Below, one piece after another: positions 44,003 through 53,689 of a stretch of DNA of 64,000 nt; within the stretch, counting starts at the first letter, position 1; each line of letters opens with the position of its first letter. Source of the DNA: Zasmidium citrigriseum. Lineage: Eukaryota > Ascomycota > Dothideomycetes > Mycosphaerellales > Mycosphaerellaceae. The translations under genes were made by a program, and so were the position numbers. The stretch covers positions 310,001 through 374,000 of the forward strand of contig NHNW01000007.1 of NCBI GenBank assembly GCA_002786025.1, in the 5' to 3' direction. The notes below the pieces were generated by a model. The model searched no databases, was not told the DNA's origin, and saw only the letters and a program-made list of their open reading frames with translations.

Positions 44003-45041
44003 ATGGCCTCCCTCCTCCATGGCGTCTTGAACGCGACCAACTTCCGCAACCCCTTCCTCCGGACTCTGGTTCCATCCATTGGTCTCGCGTATGGAATCCA
44101 AGCTGCTGTCGCTATTCCTTCGATCTTCCTCCAGACGGAACGGTTCTACGATTTGTCGGGCTCATTGACGTACATCTCCTGCGCTGCGTTGTCTCTCTAC
44201 CTTCCGACTATTCGTGCCCGTCTTGCAGCAGGACCGGGCAGCACAGGACCAGCATGGCCCAGCCTCCTCGGTAGCCTCGTCTCTAAGGGCGGCGTGAGCG
44301 CATGGAACTGGCGACAAGTTGTTCTATCCGCCGCCGTGACCTTCTGGGCAACTCGCTTGGGCAGCTTCCTCTTCTCTCGCATCACAGCCGACGATGGAAA
44401 AGACAGTCGATTCGACAGCATCCGTGGCTCGCCGCCCAAGTTCCTCGGTGCCTTCTTCGCTCAGGCGACCTGGGTCTCGCTATGCCTTCTCCCCGTCCTC
44501 GCGATCAACAGCATCCCCGCCACGACGCTTGCCGCATTGCCTCTTGTCACACTCACGGATATCATTGGAATCTTGCTCTACGTTGGAGGAATTGCGTTCG
44601 AAGCTACGGCTGACCAGCAAAAGAGCCAATGGCTGAAGGAGAAGAAAGAGAAGAAGCACAGCGAAGACTTCCTCACCAGAGGTCTTTGGTCGAAGAGCAG
44701 ACACCCCAACTACTTCGGTGAGAGCACTCTCTGGACGGGCATTGCTACCACCGCAGCCGGTGTCATGATGAGCAGTGTTGGACAGGCTGGAATGGGCTTC
44801 AGCGGAGGTGCGGTCAGCAGAATTGGCGCTTTGGCTATGGCGGCCGTCAGCCCTGCTTTTGTGACCTTCCTACTTTTCAAAGTGAGTACTCGTACTCTTT
44901 CACTGATTTCTCCTGTAACTGACATTTGCTTAGGTGTCTGGCATCCCACTCAGCGAGAACAAGTACGACAAGCGCTACGGCGACAGGAAAGACTACCAGG
45001 AATGGAAGAAGAACACGCCAATGTTCTTCCCAAAGCTATAG
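44003..45041 (+). CDS. DUF1295 / steroid 5-alpha-reductase-like membrane protein
   Basis: Two exons, 44003-44881 and 44934-45041, with a 52-bp intron (GTGAGT...CTTAG), give 328 aa. Several membrane segments are present. The C-terminal signature LTRGLWSKSRHPNYFGESTLW, then KYDKRYGDRKDYQEWKKNTPMFFP, is the DUF1295 pattern related to isoprenylcysteine methyltransferases and steroid reductases. The splice is needed to reach the conserved end; without it the frame runs into unrelated sequence. Probably ER-located; substrate unknown. Confidence 0.88.
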
Positions 45042-45574
45042 ACGATTAACGAGTGTAGGATCAGTACCGCCATAGAAGCCGCAATTATGAATGCTTTGGA
45101 TGTCAACAAATGGCCATTTCGCGACTTGCTGTGCGAATTAATTCCTCGTCTCCTACATTCGGCTTCGGGCATTCGGAACATGAAGATTTCGCTCAATATC
45201 AGAAGCCCTTTGTTGTTGGGAGCTTCGCTCTCGCAAGGAGCGAGCAATGCACAAGCCCTTTGTCCTACCGCTGAATGCTCGGTCAATGCCGGCTTACACA
45301 TTGTCGAGCCACCAAGAGAAGCCAGATTTCTTTGTTGGCGAATGGTCGATCTTTGTTACAGGCGATACGACAATGCCATTGTGCCAGCAGCCATTCACAC
45401 TACACCACAACACACAACACTCTCCATCGGTCAGATTCAATATATAACTGACGTTCCAGTCCGACCACCGTTAGAAGAATCAGAAACTCCAACCCTCACC
45501 TTCCCAACCACCACCAGACCCCAAACACCAGCTCAGGAAGCACCAGAACCCAACCGCACCAACCAACCGCAACC
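45042..45574. promoter_or_regulatory. Upstream region of the twin-repeat Cys-rich gene
   Basis: About 0.5 kb. A TATA-like ATATATAA lies near 45439, about 135 bp before the ATG, and a CA/AC-rich pyrimidine-poor leader (ACAACACACAACACTC and CACCAACCAACCGCAACC) leads to the start in ACCATG context. No other gene seen. Confidence 0.45.
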
Positions 45575-45751
45575 ATGTCCGACACCTGCCCCATCTGTCG
45601 CCAAAACATCAGCGATTGCTGCTGTGCGGTAAAGAACCAGCGCCCCTCCACCCTCCCAACGCCCTCCCCAAAGCCAACGGCCAAGGGCTGGGACACCTGC
45701 CGCACCTGTGGTCAGAACATCAGCGATTGCTGCTGCGCGGTTAAAAACTAG
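45575..45751 (+). CDS. 58-aa Cys-rich protein with internal duplication (CxxC...CCC twice)
   Basis: A complete small frame, ATG 45575 to TAG 45751, in a strong AACCATGTC context. The protein has two copies of a 17-residue unit, CPICRQNISDCCCAVKN (residues 5-21) and CRTCGQNISDCCCAVKN (residues 42-58), joined by a Pro/Thr/Ser/Lys linker (PSTLPTPSPKPTAKGW). Ten of 58 residues are Cys, and there is no signal peptide, so it is probably cytosolic. Unit identity at protein level is 13 of 17, and a 20-base block is identical in the DNA. The CxxC plus CCC layout suggests metal binding (metallothionein- or zinc-knuckle-like). It is convergent with the isocyanide synthase gene, 397 bp away. I do not recognise the family. 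Confidence 0.75.
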   Translation: MSDTCPICRQNISDCCCAVKNQRPSTLPTPSPKPTAKGWDTCRTCGQNISDCCCAVKN

Positions 45752-46148
45752 GCGCATGAACACGAACATCCGGTGAGTTGAACTCACACCCACAGTCCTT
45801 ACCGAACAACAGGCGTTTGGCGTTTTTGCTTTTTTGCTTTTGGGATTATTATTAGCCGAATGTGAGTCGCGAACCACATGTACATAGTTGGCCTTGGAGA
45901 CAGGGCCAACGGTGGTTGGACCTCATGACGCGAGGTTAGTTGAATTGTACGATAGGGGACCTCGTCTGAAAATGAGGTAGAAAAAATCGAAAAGGGTTTC
46001 TCATCCACCAAACACACTTTACAGAACTTTAATTCTCTCACTCATATCTCCGTTGACCGCTAAAAAACTTGCCATGAACGCCCCTGTTTTGCATACTCCT
46101 CTCAGCTTCGTTCACCCCCTGACTTTCACGCCACCACAACGCATGTGC
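45752..46148. other. Intergenic 3'-3' region
   Basis: About 0.4 kb between converging genes, with T-rich stretches near 45823-45850 (TTTTTGCTTTTTTGCTTTT) that could serve as terminator/polyadenylation sequence for the Cys-rich gene. Confidence 0.45.
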
Positions 46149-48302
46149 CTAGTCGAAATTAATCCTCCACAACTCCCTCTCACACCCCGCCGTAAAATCA
46201 CTCCGCGTATGATGCGCCAACACATTATCACTAACCAGCAAATCCCCCTTCTCCCACGCATGCCAATACACAACCCTCCGATCATGCAAAAGCTCCGTCA
46301 AAACCCGACAAATCTCCTCACTATTCTCCGCATTCTCAATCTCTACAAGCGTAGCGTCGAACTTCGTCTTAGACTGTGGCCAGGGCTCGTGGAAGCGGAG
46401 ACAAGGTTTTCCTGTGACGGGGTGGTCGACGACGAGGGGCAGGTTGCGGAGCGTCGTGGCGTTGAAGGAGGATGTTGAGACGCTCCAGGTGAGGTTGCGG
46501 AGGAGCTCTAGCGGGAGGTCGCGGGGGAGGTATTTGAAGAGGAGGGTTGAGACGGAGAAGAGTGTGAAGCCGGTGTCCTTTGGCGAGGCTGTGACGGAGG
46601 TGAAGAATTGGAATCCTGGGGGCGTGGAGACGATTTCCTCTGTTCCGTCTTCTTTGGTTCGTTTTTCGGTCTTGAAGAGGCCGTCGTAGTGGAAGGGCAT
46701 CCATTCTGCGGAGAGGACGTTGTTGAGACCGCGGGTGTCGGCTCCTTGGTCTTTGACTTCGAGCACGAGGCCGAACTTCCAGCCTGTGGGTTTGCCTAGG
46801 CGATGAGATGTTTCGATGAAAAGCTCGCGGTTGTTTGTCTTGGCGAAGCCTCGCAAGATGACGGGAGAGTTTCTCTGCGCCAGAGCGCGGACCTTGGCGC
46901 CGTCGACGTCCTCGATGGCGAGGGCGTTGTGACCTGCGGCTGGACGGAGCATGAGGCCAGCTGGGTAGAGTGGGTCGCAGGCCACACCACCTCGTTCTTG
47001 GCCCCAGCTCAGGAGGTCTGTCTTTTCGAGGTAGAACGAGGGTCGTCCGTTCTTGTGGATCAGCTCGTAGCGGTCATCGGCGTCGAATTGACCATGGTGA
47101 CCAGTTGTCGTTGTGCCGTCGAGGTTGAAAGCTATGCAGCAGTGCCAAGGTGTTGTGAAAGATGTGTCTGTGGGCAGAAGGCTGATGGAAACTTTGCTGT
47201 CGTTCTCTGATGGATGGATCGAAAGACGGATGAAGTCTGGGAATGTCTCTCGGACGGCTCTTGCGAATGCCTTGACATATTGTCAGTAAGTAGCCATGAA
47301 CGAGCATCAAAGATACTTACATCACCCCTGAAAAGCATCTGCTTGGCGATATACTCCGTACCCCTCTTGTATTCACCCTTCGACCTCTCGGGTCCAATCG
47401 GATACACATCCAGTAGATCCGTGGACAAGAACTTGATGTAGCCGCGGTAGGTCAGGCAGGTGTTCTCATCGCCATGAATCTTGGCAGAGGCATCGAACTT
47501 CGGGTCGCTATATTGTGAGAGGAGTGCATGTCGAAAGTTTGTGGCGTTCGCGACGTAAGTAACTTGGTCCAGCTTTTCAGGGACTGTGATCTTTGCCAGG
47601 TCTTGTAGACGGGAGAATTCAAGGTGCTTGAGGTCATGCTCGAGGGCTATCTTGCGCAGGGTTTCGCCGTATGTCCAGACATTTTTGTCAGGGACGCCCA
47701 GTAAATCTATCCTCGCCGTTAGCGTGTCTGCCGGTTTCAGCTACTGGTGATAGGAGCGTACCATTGTAGACAAGCCCATCAGAGATAATCATAAGTCGGG
47801 CTCCAGGCTCGTAGATTTGTGAGATGGCTGCGCACAAGCCATTCAAGTGAGCCAGAGCCACCTCCTCAGCCTTGTCGGGAAGAGTACCAAGCACTTTGGA
47901 GCTGGTGTTGGGCGACTTGAAGGGAAATGCAGGCAGGCACATGCGAATGGGCTGAGAGAGCGAGATTTGCGCTTGTATCTGGGCCAGAAGCCTGGCATTC
48001 GACTTTGCGAGTGGTCCTGCCTTGCTTGGGAGCTCATACCGGCTGACTATAGCCGTGATGCGTGATGCAAGCTCTGAAGGAGCATCAGTGTTGGCATGAG
48101 TGGATTCTGGGATGTGCGCGCGTTGAATTTCCGTGGAAGAGCTGTCTTCACTTGGTACGCTGTCTGACAAACGCTTCTCCGTCATCGGTTGTGGTGTCTT
48201 GGGTTCGCTTCGAAAGAGTCTGGAAAGGGACTTTGGCCATCGCCTCTTCTTCGAAGTTTTGAAAGGGATGCAGCTCCAGCTGGAGCTGCTCTCGTCGGTC
48301 AT
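46149..48302 (-). CDS. Isocyanide synthase fused to a TauD-type dioxygenase
   Basis: Three exons, 47762-48302, 47321-47706 and 46149-47270, give 682 aa. The N-terminal half is the DIT1/PvcA isocyanide synthase domain (about residues 65-360): LPAFPFKSPNTSSKVLGTLPD, GARLMIISDGLVYNDLLGVPD, IHGDENTCLTYRGYIKFLSTDL. The C-terminal half (about 390-680) is a TauD/PvcB-type Fe(II)/2-oxoglutarate oxygenase: SPVILRGFAKT, the metal motif HYDG in WMPFHYDGLFKT, and the distal pattern SDNVLAHHTRSDF near the end. PvcA-type enzymes convert the amino group of an amino acid (usually Tyr or Trp) to an isonitrile; the oxygenase then oxidises or desaturates it. Such two-domain ICS-dioxygenase enzymes define a class of fungal biosynthetic clusters. 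The last acceptor is AAG, slightly unusual. Confidence 0.9.
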
Positions 48303-48409
48303 TGTTGCGCACGATCGTGCTTGGATAGGTTCTGAGTCCTTGGAGGTGCGCTGACTGTAGTAGTGGATGACAATAGACCAAAGAGCATCAAACCAGCTTC
48401 AACTGTAAG

Positions 48410-48613
48410 TCAACAACGAAAGTTCCTTAGCCCAACTACAAGTTCTGCCCGCTTCGGGTCGACTTGTCCGTTTAATACGAAAAGGCGAGAATGGTGGAGC
48501 AGGATACCATTGTCCGAACCCTTCTCGTCCTGAAGGAGAATGCAACCTTCGTCAGGCTTGTCTCGGAGTCGCTGCCCCTTCAAGTGACGTTCGGTATCGG
48601 ATTGCGTAGACAT
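48410..48613 (-). CDS. Possible small hypothetical protein (67 aa)
   Basis: An open frame from ATG 48613 with balanced composition (RDKPDEGCILLQDEKGSDNGILLHHSR, then LFVLNGQVDP). No domain and no splice partner found. It may be a remnant exon; evidence is weak. Confidence 0.25.
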   Translation of the reverse strand: MSTQSDTERHLKGQRLRDKPDEGCILLQDEKGSDNGILLHHSRLFVLNGQVDPKRAELVVGLRNFRC

Positions 48614-48783
48614 GCTGCACTAGAGATAGATTGCAGCATCGGCTGGAGGTGGGCCTTTGGGTGTGGTTGAAAGTTTCTGCAGCCGAACTTGGATGAGGAA
48701 CATCGTCGACGCCGCAGACTGATACTTACCGAGTATCACAGAGGGTACGACTGATTACTCTCGCCAGGTGAGGTCCGTCTTGA

Positions 48784-49315
48784 CTACGGCAGACCCGCAC
48801 TGAGCGCGAGCACAGCGCGCCGATCGTCCGTCCTTGCATAGTCATATGGAGACAATTGATTGGTGTTGCCACCCCAAGTGAGCTCCCATCCCAGCCTTGT
48901 CGTCACAAGCGCTTGATGGGAGAGACGCCGTTGCGTCTCGAAGGCTCGTTTAGCCAAATGCGTGTGATTCGAGGTGTTCCAGGCTGATTCGAGGCCGGCG
49001 ACGACACAGGAACGGAAGGTGATGTGCTGAGCAAGCCGCGGAATCTTTTCCTCAAGAGTCGCGCCATATCGCAGCTCCACCTTTTGCAAACTTCCATGTG
49101 AAGTTCATGGTTGGTATGTAGTAGTCGCACTTGGCATACAGGGGTTGGAAGAACCTAGTGCTTGAGTAGAATCGCGGGAAAATCCCGAGACTCGGCTCGT
49201 TGCGTATACGATTACGGTCGTCCGCGTTTGAGTTGTTGAATGAGAGATCCGAATGACGTTGATTGTCGGAGAGATTATGCGTTGTAGAGGTCTCAAAAAC
49301 ATTCGCTGGTGCCAT
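48784..49315 (-). pseudogene. Possible broken or misresolved small gene
   Basis: Two overlapping frames look coding: MAPANVFETSTTHNLSDNQR... from ATG 49315 and a second with KIPRLAQHITFRSCVVAGLESAWN to 48784. They are in different frames and I found no GT-AG intron that joins them in phase. Either there is a frameshift, a non-consensus intron, or one frame is chance. No domain recognised. Position inside the isocyanide cluster makes it worth checking. Confidence 0.3.
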
Positions 49316-49345
49316 GATCAAGGTGTCTCTTGAGTGGAGACGACC

Positions 49346-51074
49346 TCAGCCTTTCAAGCCAAGCACAGTCTGCGTCAGGTAACTGACAGCACCCCTTTCC
49401 GATCCCACATAGCCGATGTACATGTCCGGCCGGACAATCACCACAAAGTGATCATCGGACTGTGCCTCCTCAGACTCAAACACCGATACATCTCCGTCGA
49501 TGGCTGCAGAGTCGACCACTTGATTGGTCGGCAAAAGATGGTATCGAGCCGACCGGATTGGCAATTTGGGCCACTTCTCAGCAAATCCACTGCCGACAGA
49601 CAAGATCGAAAATTGACCATAGACAATGGTCGAGTACAGGCGAACATCGCTGTCGTTTGCCTTGGAGCGTAGCACAACGTCAGGGCATCTTCGTCCAGCC
49701 TTCCATATGCCGCGTTCGGACTCTTCAATGAGCGCAGAATCGATGCCGTCGTAGGCTACTCCCATACCTACGTCCCAATCAGTCAGCGCATTGTTACTTA
49801 AAGAACGCACAGCAGTATGCTCGCCATACTCACCTGTAATGTAACCTGCGTTCTTCTCAATCGTGCCAACATACTGCTTAGCCGTATTTTTGGTATCTCG
49901 CACAAGTCTAGCTGCAACGTTGATGACGTCTTGCGCGACAGTCCTCCGCTCGGTGTCGTAGCTACGAATTAGAGCAGCTGGAACACTGATGCCTTGCTTG
50001 TCCAGATTCAGTGTAGTAGACAATCGCCAGGACAAAGCAAAAGCATCTGCGATTCCCGTGTTGAGCCCCTGGCCACCGTTCACGGCATGAACATGAGCAG
50101 CATCTCCAGCCAGGAGAACTCGCCCGGTGCCTTCTTTTGAGAGGAACGTTGAGGCAATGCGCTCCTTGATTTCAAAAGTGCTGAACCATTCCGTTTTGCG
50201 GAATTCGACTTTGTGCGGGGCCATATGTTCTCGGATCGAGGCCTCTGCCTTCTCCTGAGTGACTTCGCCGTCCAGTAGAACATAGAATCGTGCCATGCCA
50301 CGTTCTCGTGGGATCCAGGAGACGCGTGACTGCTCGTTCAACTGGAATGTAATGATCTCCGAGCAGACGGGGAAGTCAGTCTCGATAAAAGTGTCCAGCA
50401 CCGCCCAGATCATCTCCGGCTTCGTTCCCGTAAAGCTGATTCCAAGGGAATTGCGCACCATCGACCTCGCACCATCAGCCCCAATGAGGTATCGCGCTTG
50501 AATACGCCTGCCTGTGCTGGTCATAACGGTCGTTCCGTGGTCATCCTCTGAGGTCGATACTGCTCGTTCGTCGTAGTGAATCGTATCTTCACCGAGATGC
50601 CTCAAAAGCGCAGCCTCGATTTCCGGTTGACCGATCATAAGGAAATGCTTGTGCAAGCAGTGCTGGAGACCAGTCCACCAGGTACTCTGACGGGATTTGA
50701 AAATGCCATCTCCAAATGTCGAGCTGGTGTTGCATTTAATTCCTTTCTCACGGAGCTCGTCCAGAATTCCAGTGACCTGAAGGTATTGCTGTGTTCGCGC
50801 ATTCAATGCGTCTGCACGGCCCAGCTGCAAAGGTCCAGATTTGGCGTCTGAGTTACGTTGGTCTCAGCTTCTGATCTTCCGAATCCCAGCAGTGGATGAT
50901 TTACCAATGACAGAGACTGTTGTGCCCAAGCTTCGCATGAGCAGCGCAGACAGAAGCCCCGTTGGGCCACCTGCTTGAGTCAGTATGGGTCTTTCACCTC
51001 AATTTGATGCCTTTCTGACCTCCCACAATCGCAACATCGACCTGTTCGTCAGTGGCAGTTGGCAGACTTCCCAT
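49346..51074 (-). CDS. FAD-dependent aromatic-ring monooxygenase-like protein
   Basis: Exons 51020-51074, 50905-50970, 49834-50847 and 49346-49767 give 518 aa. The GxGxxG dinucleotide motif is assembled across the first intron (VDVAIVGGGPTGLLSALL). The DG motif is YLIGADGARSMVRNSLG, and the GD motif is RVLLAGDAAHVHAVNGGQGLNTGIADAFALSWRL. This is the phenol 2-monooxygenase/PheA-TfdB group of FAD hydroxylases. The third intron (49768-49833, GTGAGT...CGTAG) is 66 bp with no stop in frame, so the unspliced frame is also open; splicing gives the more typical GYITGMGVAYDG. Adjacent to the isocyanide synthase and an MFS transporter, it is a likely tailoring enzyme. Confidence 0.85.
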
Positions 51075-51997
51075 TTTGAAATGCAGGTGCAATTGCAGCA
51101 ACAACGAGCGCCAGAAGAATGACAAAACCACTTTCCAGTATCGGAGCAAGGTAAAGCTGTCTCAGAGACGTCTGTCAGCGCAAGTTCGATCCCAGTGAAG
51201 CAGCGGTTGTGCTGATTATATCGTCCCGAATGAGCCTTTGAGTAGCAGAACCGAGCCGAGTCGGGCCACACCAGCTTGGGGGCAAAGATTGAGCCTTCAA
51301 CAGATGCCCTGAGCGACGATGGACGGACAATTCGCCGGACATGGCGTCTTTCCCAAAACATGATCGATTCTCAGAACTCGCCACACGCTCTGGAGGAAGC
51401 CGAGGTGCGTGGCAAATGATCTACCGGCGAAAGATCTTCTTTCAGTCCTCGAACTTGATGCATGAGGCCGTCGTTTCGCGACACGTGAGGTGGGGAGAGA
51501 TTGTAAGTCTCTGGTCTGCAAGGGTGTATGGAGGTTGGTCCATGCGTCGATGATCTGCGTGGTGTACCGGTCCGGCCCAGAGGATGCATCCGAAGAGTGA
51601 AACATCCCCACATGGTCTGCGTCCGTCCAAGTGCTTCAAAGTCTTCGCCATCGCCTCGAGTACTGAACCCCTGTATAGAGCGCAGTGGATGCAGTGCCAA
51701 GAGCCGGAGAATGAACCGGTAGTCGCCTACGTGAGCGGTTCCGGAAGCTGGACCGGTTTGAGTGTTGAGGTCTTCTTCAGCAGGGAAGGAATCGTGCCAC
51801 ACACCAGTTCTCACATGCAGTTCAACGAGAGGTGAGGATTCAGAGGTGAAATTTTGCTCGCGACCACTCCATCCCGAGACCGGACGAATATCGCGGATTT
51901 CGGGCGAAACGGGTCAGATTCGTGGCAGGAGTCTTCCGCGTAAGTTGCAGAGTAGGACGTCTGGTTTTCAAGTTTCACGACACCAAATCGCATAATT
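51075..51997. other. Divergent region between the FAD monooxygenase and MFS transporter genes
   Basis: About 0.9 kb, the shared promoter region of two cluster genes. Minus-strand frames at 51297-51814 have partial coding character (CALYRGSVLEAMAKTLKHLDG and CILWAGPVHHADHRRMDQP in one frame) but no start-to-stop model could be built; a decayed gene is possible. Confidence 0.4.
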
Positions 51998-53369
51998 ATG
52001 GGAAAGGCGGAGCAGCTTGATTCAAGCAGCGAAGGACCTCGTGAACAGCGCACGCATGCCGAGAAGGATACTGGTCTTAGGGCATGGCTTCAGGTCGCAG
52101 GCGCCTTCTGCCTTTACTTCAACACTTGGGGTGATTTTGTTGTTCTCTTCGATGTCAATGGGTGTATGCTGATTGCTTTCCATAGGCCTGATTGCCAGCT
52201 TTGGCACATTTCAGTCGTTCTATGAGGTCGAGCTTCTCGAATCCAGGAGTCCATTCCAGATCTCCATTATTGGTTCCTTGCAAAGTTTTCTGCTGGTCTT
52301 CCTGGGTTTCCTCGCTGGTCCACTGTACGATGCTGGGTACAGCAGACATCTGTTGATGGGCGGTTCCGTGCTGATCGTGGGCGGGACCGTGGCACAGAGT
52401 TTCTGCACCCAATATTGGCAACTGCTGATTGCCCAAGGACTTTGCATTGGAATCGGGTGCGGCTGTCTGGCTGTTCTCAGTGTGGCAATTCCTTCAATGT
52501 GGTTCACGTACCGGCTTCCACTCGCCAATGGAATCGCTGCAACGGGAAGTGGCGTGGGAGGGTAGGTAGATCGTGTCCAGACTTAGGATCGACTTTTGGC
52601 TGACATTCTGCTGTTCGTCAGTGTTGTACTGCCCATTGTAGTACGGAATCTGTGGAATCCAATCGGCTTCGGCTGGACTGTGAGGGTGATCGCACTCATC
52701 GGTCTAATACTCCTTGGCTGTGCAAATCTCGTACTCCGAGTACCATCGCCTCCAAGGCCGCACAGGCGTCTGATCAGTGTTGAGTCGCTGAAAGACTGGC
52801 CCTACGTTTGCTTCGTCCTCGGTTGCTTTGCCATCTTCTTGGGCATGTACACGCCGTTCTTCTACGTGCAGACATTTGCAATCCGGTCAGGAATCGCATC
52901 CGAGGGAGTCGCCCTGTACTTGGTTACGGCCATGAATGCCAGCTCAATCGCCGGCCGAATCATTCCGGCGTTCCTAGCTCAGCGACTTGGACCCATGAAC
53001 ATGATCATTGGAACAAGCTTTGCACTTGCTGCATGCGGCCTGGGGTTTCTTGGAACGAGAAGTGCTGCGGCACTGTACGTTGTTGCAGTCATATATGGCT
53101 TTTTCAGTGGCAGTTTCTTTGCCCTTCAGCCCACTGTTTTCGCTCGGTTGACGGCGGACATGTCCATATTGGGCACCAGATTTGGCATGGCGTTCACAGT
53201 GCTCTCCATTGCGCTGCTTTTCGGGACACCCATTAGCGGAGCACTGCAGACTTCCGCAGGATACAATGCGTCCTGGGCTTGGGTTGGGGCAACAGTCTTT
53301 GCCGGAGGCTTCATCATATGCGCTGGGAGAGGGCTGAAGTCGGGTTGGAAAGCAGGGGTGCGACTGTGA
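51998..53369 (+). CDS. MFS transporter, monocarboxylate-transporter-like
   Basis: Three exons, 51998-52130, 52186-52561 and 52622-53369, give 418 aa. Splicing restores continuous membrane helices: GAFCLYFNTWG|LIASFGTFQSFYE and GSGVGG|VVLPIVVRNL. About twelve hydrophobic segments are visible, with an N-terminal hydrophilic stretch and the loop YDAGYSRHLLMGG between helices 2 and 3, as in fungal MCT (Mch/riboflavin-monocarboxylate) transporters. It is divergent from the FAD monooxygenase and close to the isocyanide synthase, so it may export the product or handle its precursor. Confidence 0.87.
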
Positions 53370-53689
53370 TATCTCATGCAGTAGAGTGGTCCAAAGTGAT
53401 GCGTTCAGGAACAGGAGAGAGAGAAGGCGCGAGAAGTGGAGCAAGTGGAGGTGACGTCGAAATCTCGGGTCGGACCGTGGTCACACCCGAAACTCAAATC
53501 GCGACGCGAACCTGCCTCCATCAGCCCGCCTTTGCACGACAACGTTTTGAAAAGCTGTCTTCGCATCGGCTTCCTATGGGCGCTTCGCTCGACAACCATA
53601 CCTGCACGTCGTTGCGACTGCGAGCCAGCTAGCAGCATCTTCTTCATCATCAGTGTCATGAACAGCAGGAGCCATGATCAGCCATCAAG
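53370..53689. other. Intergenic region upstream of the HET gene
   Basis: About 0.3 kb, 3' flank of the transporter and promoter of the HET gene. No gene seen. Confidence 0.5.

Larger units (their letters stand above)
48303..49345. other. Region between isocyanide synthase and monooxygenase genes
   Basis: About 1 kb. It includes the promoter of the isocyanide synthase and two weak small frames annotated separately. Nothing else is supportable. Confidence 0.45.

Noticed and set aside
51297..51814. Possible transcription-factor or tailoring gene between the monooxygenase and transporter
   Set aside because: Different frames each look coding for short stretches, but no start, splice set or domain could be assembled; recorded only as intergenic with possible decay.
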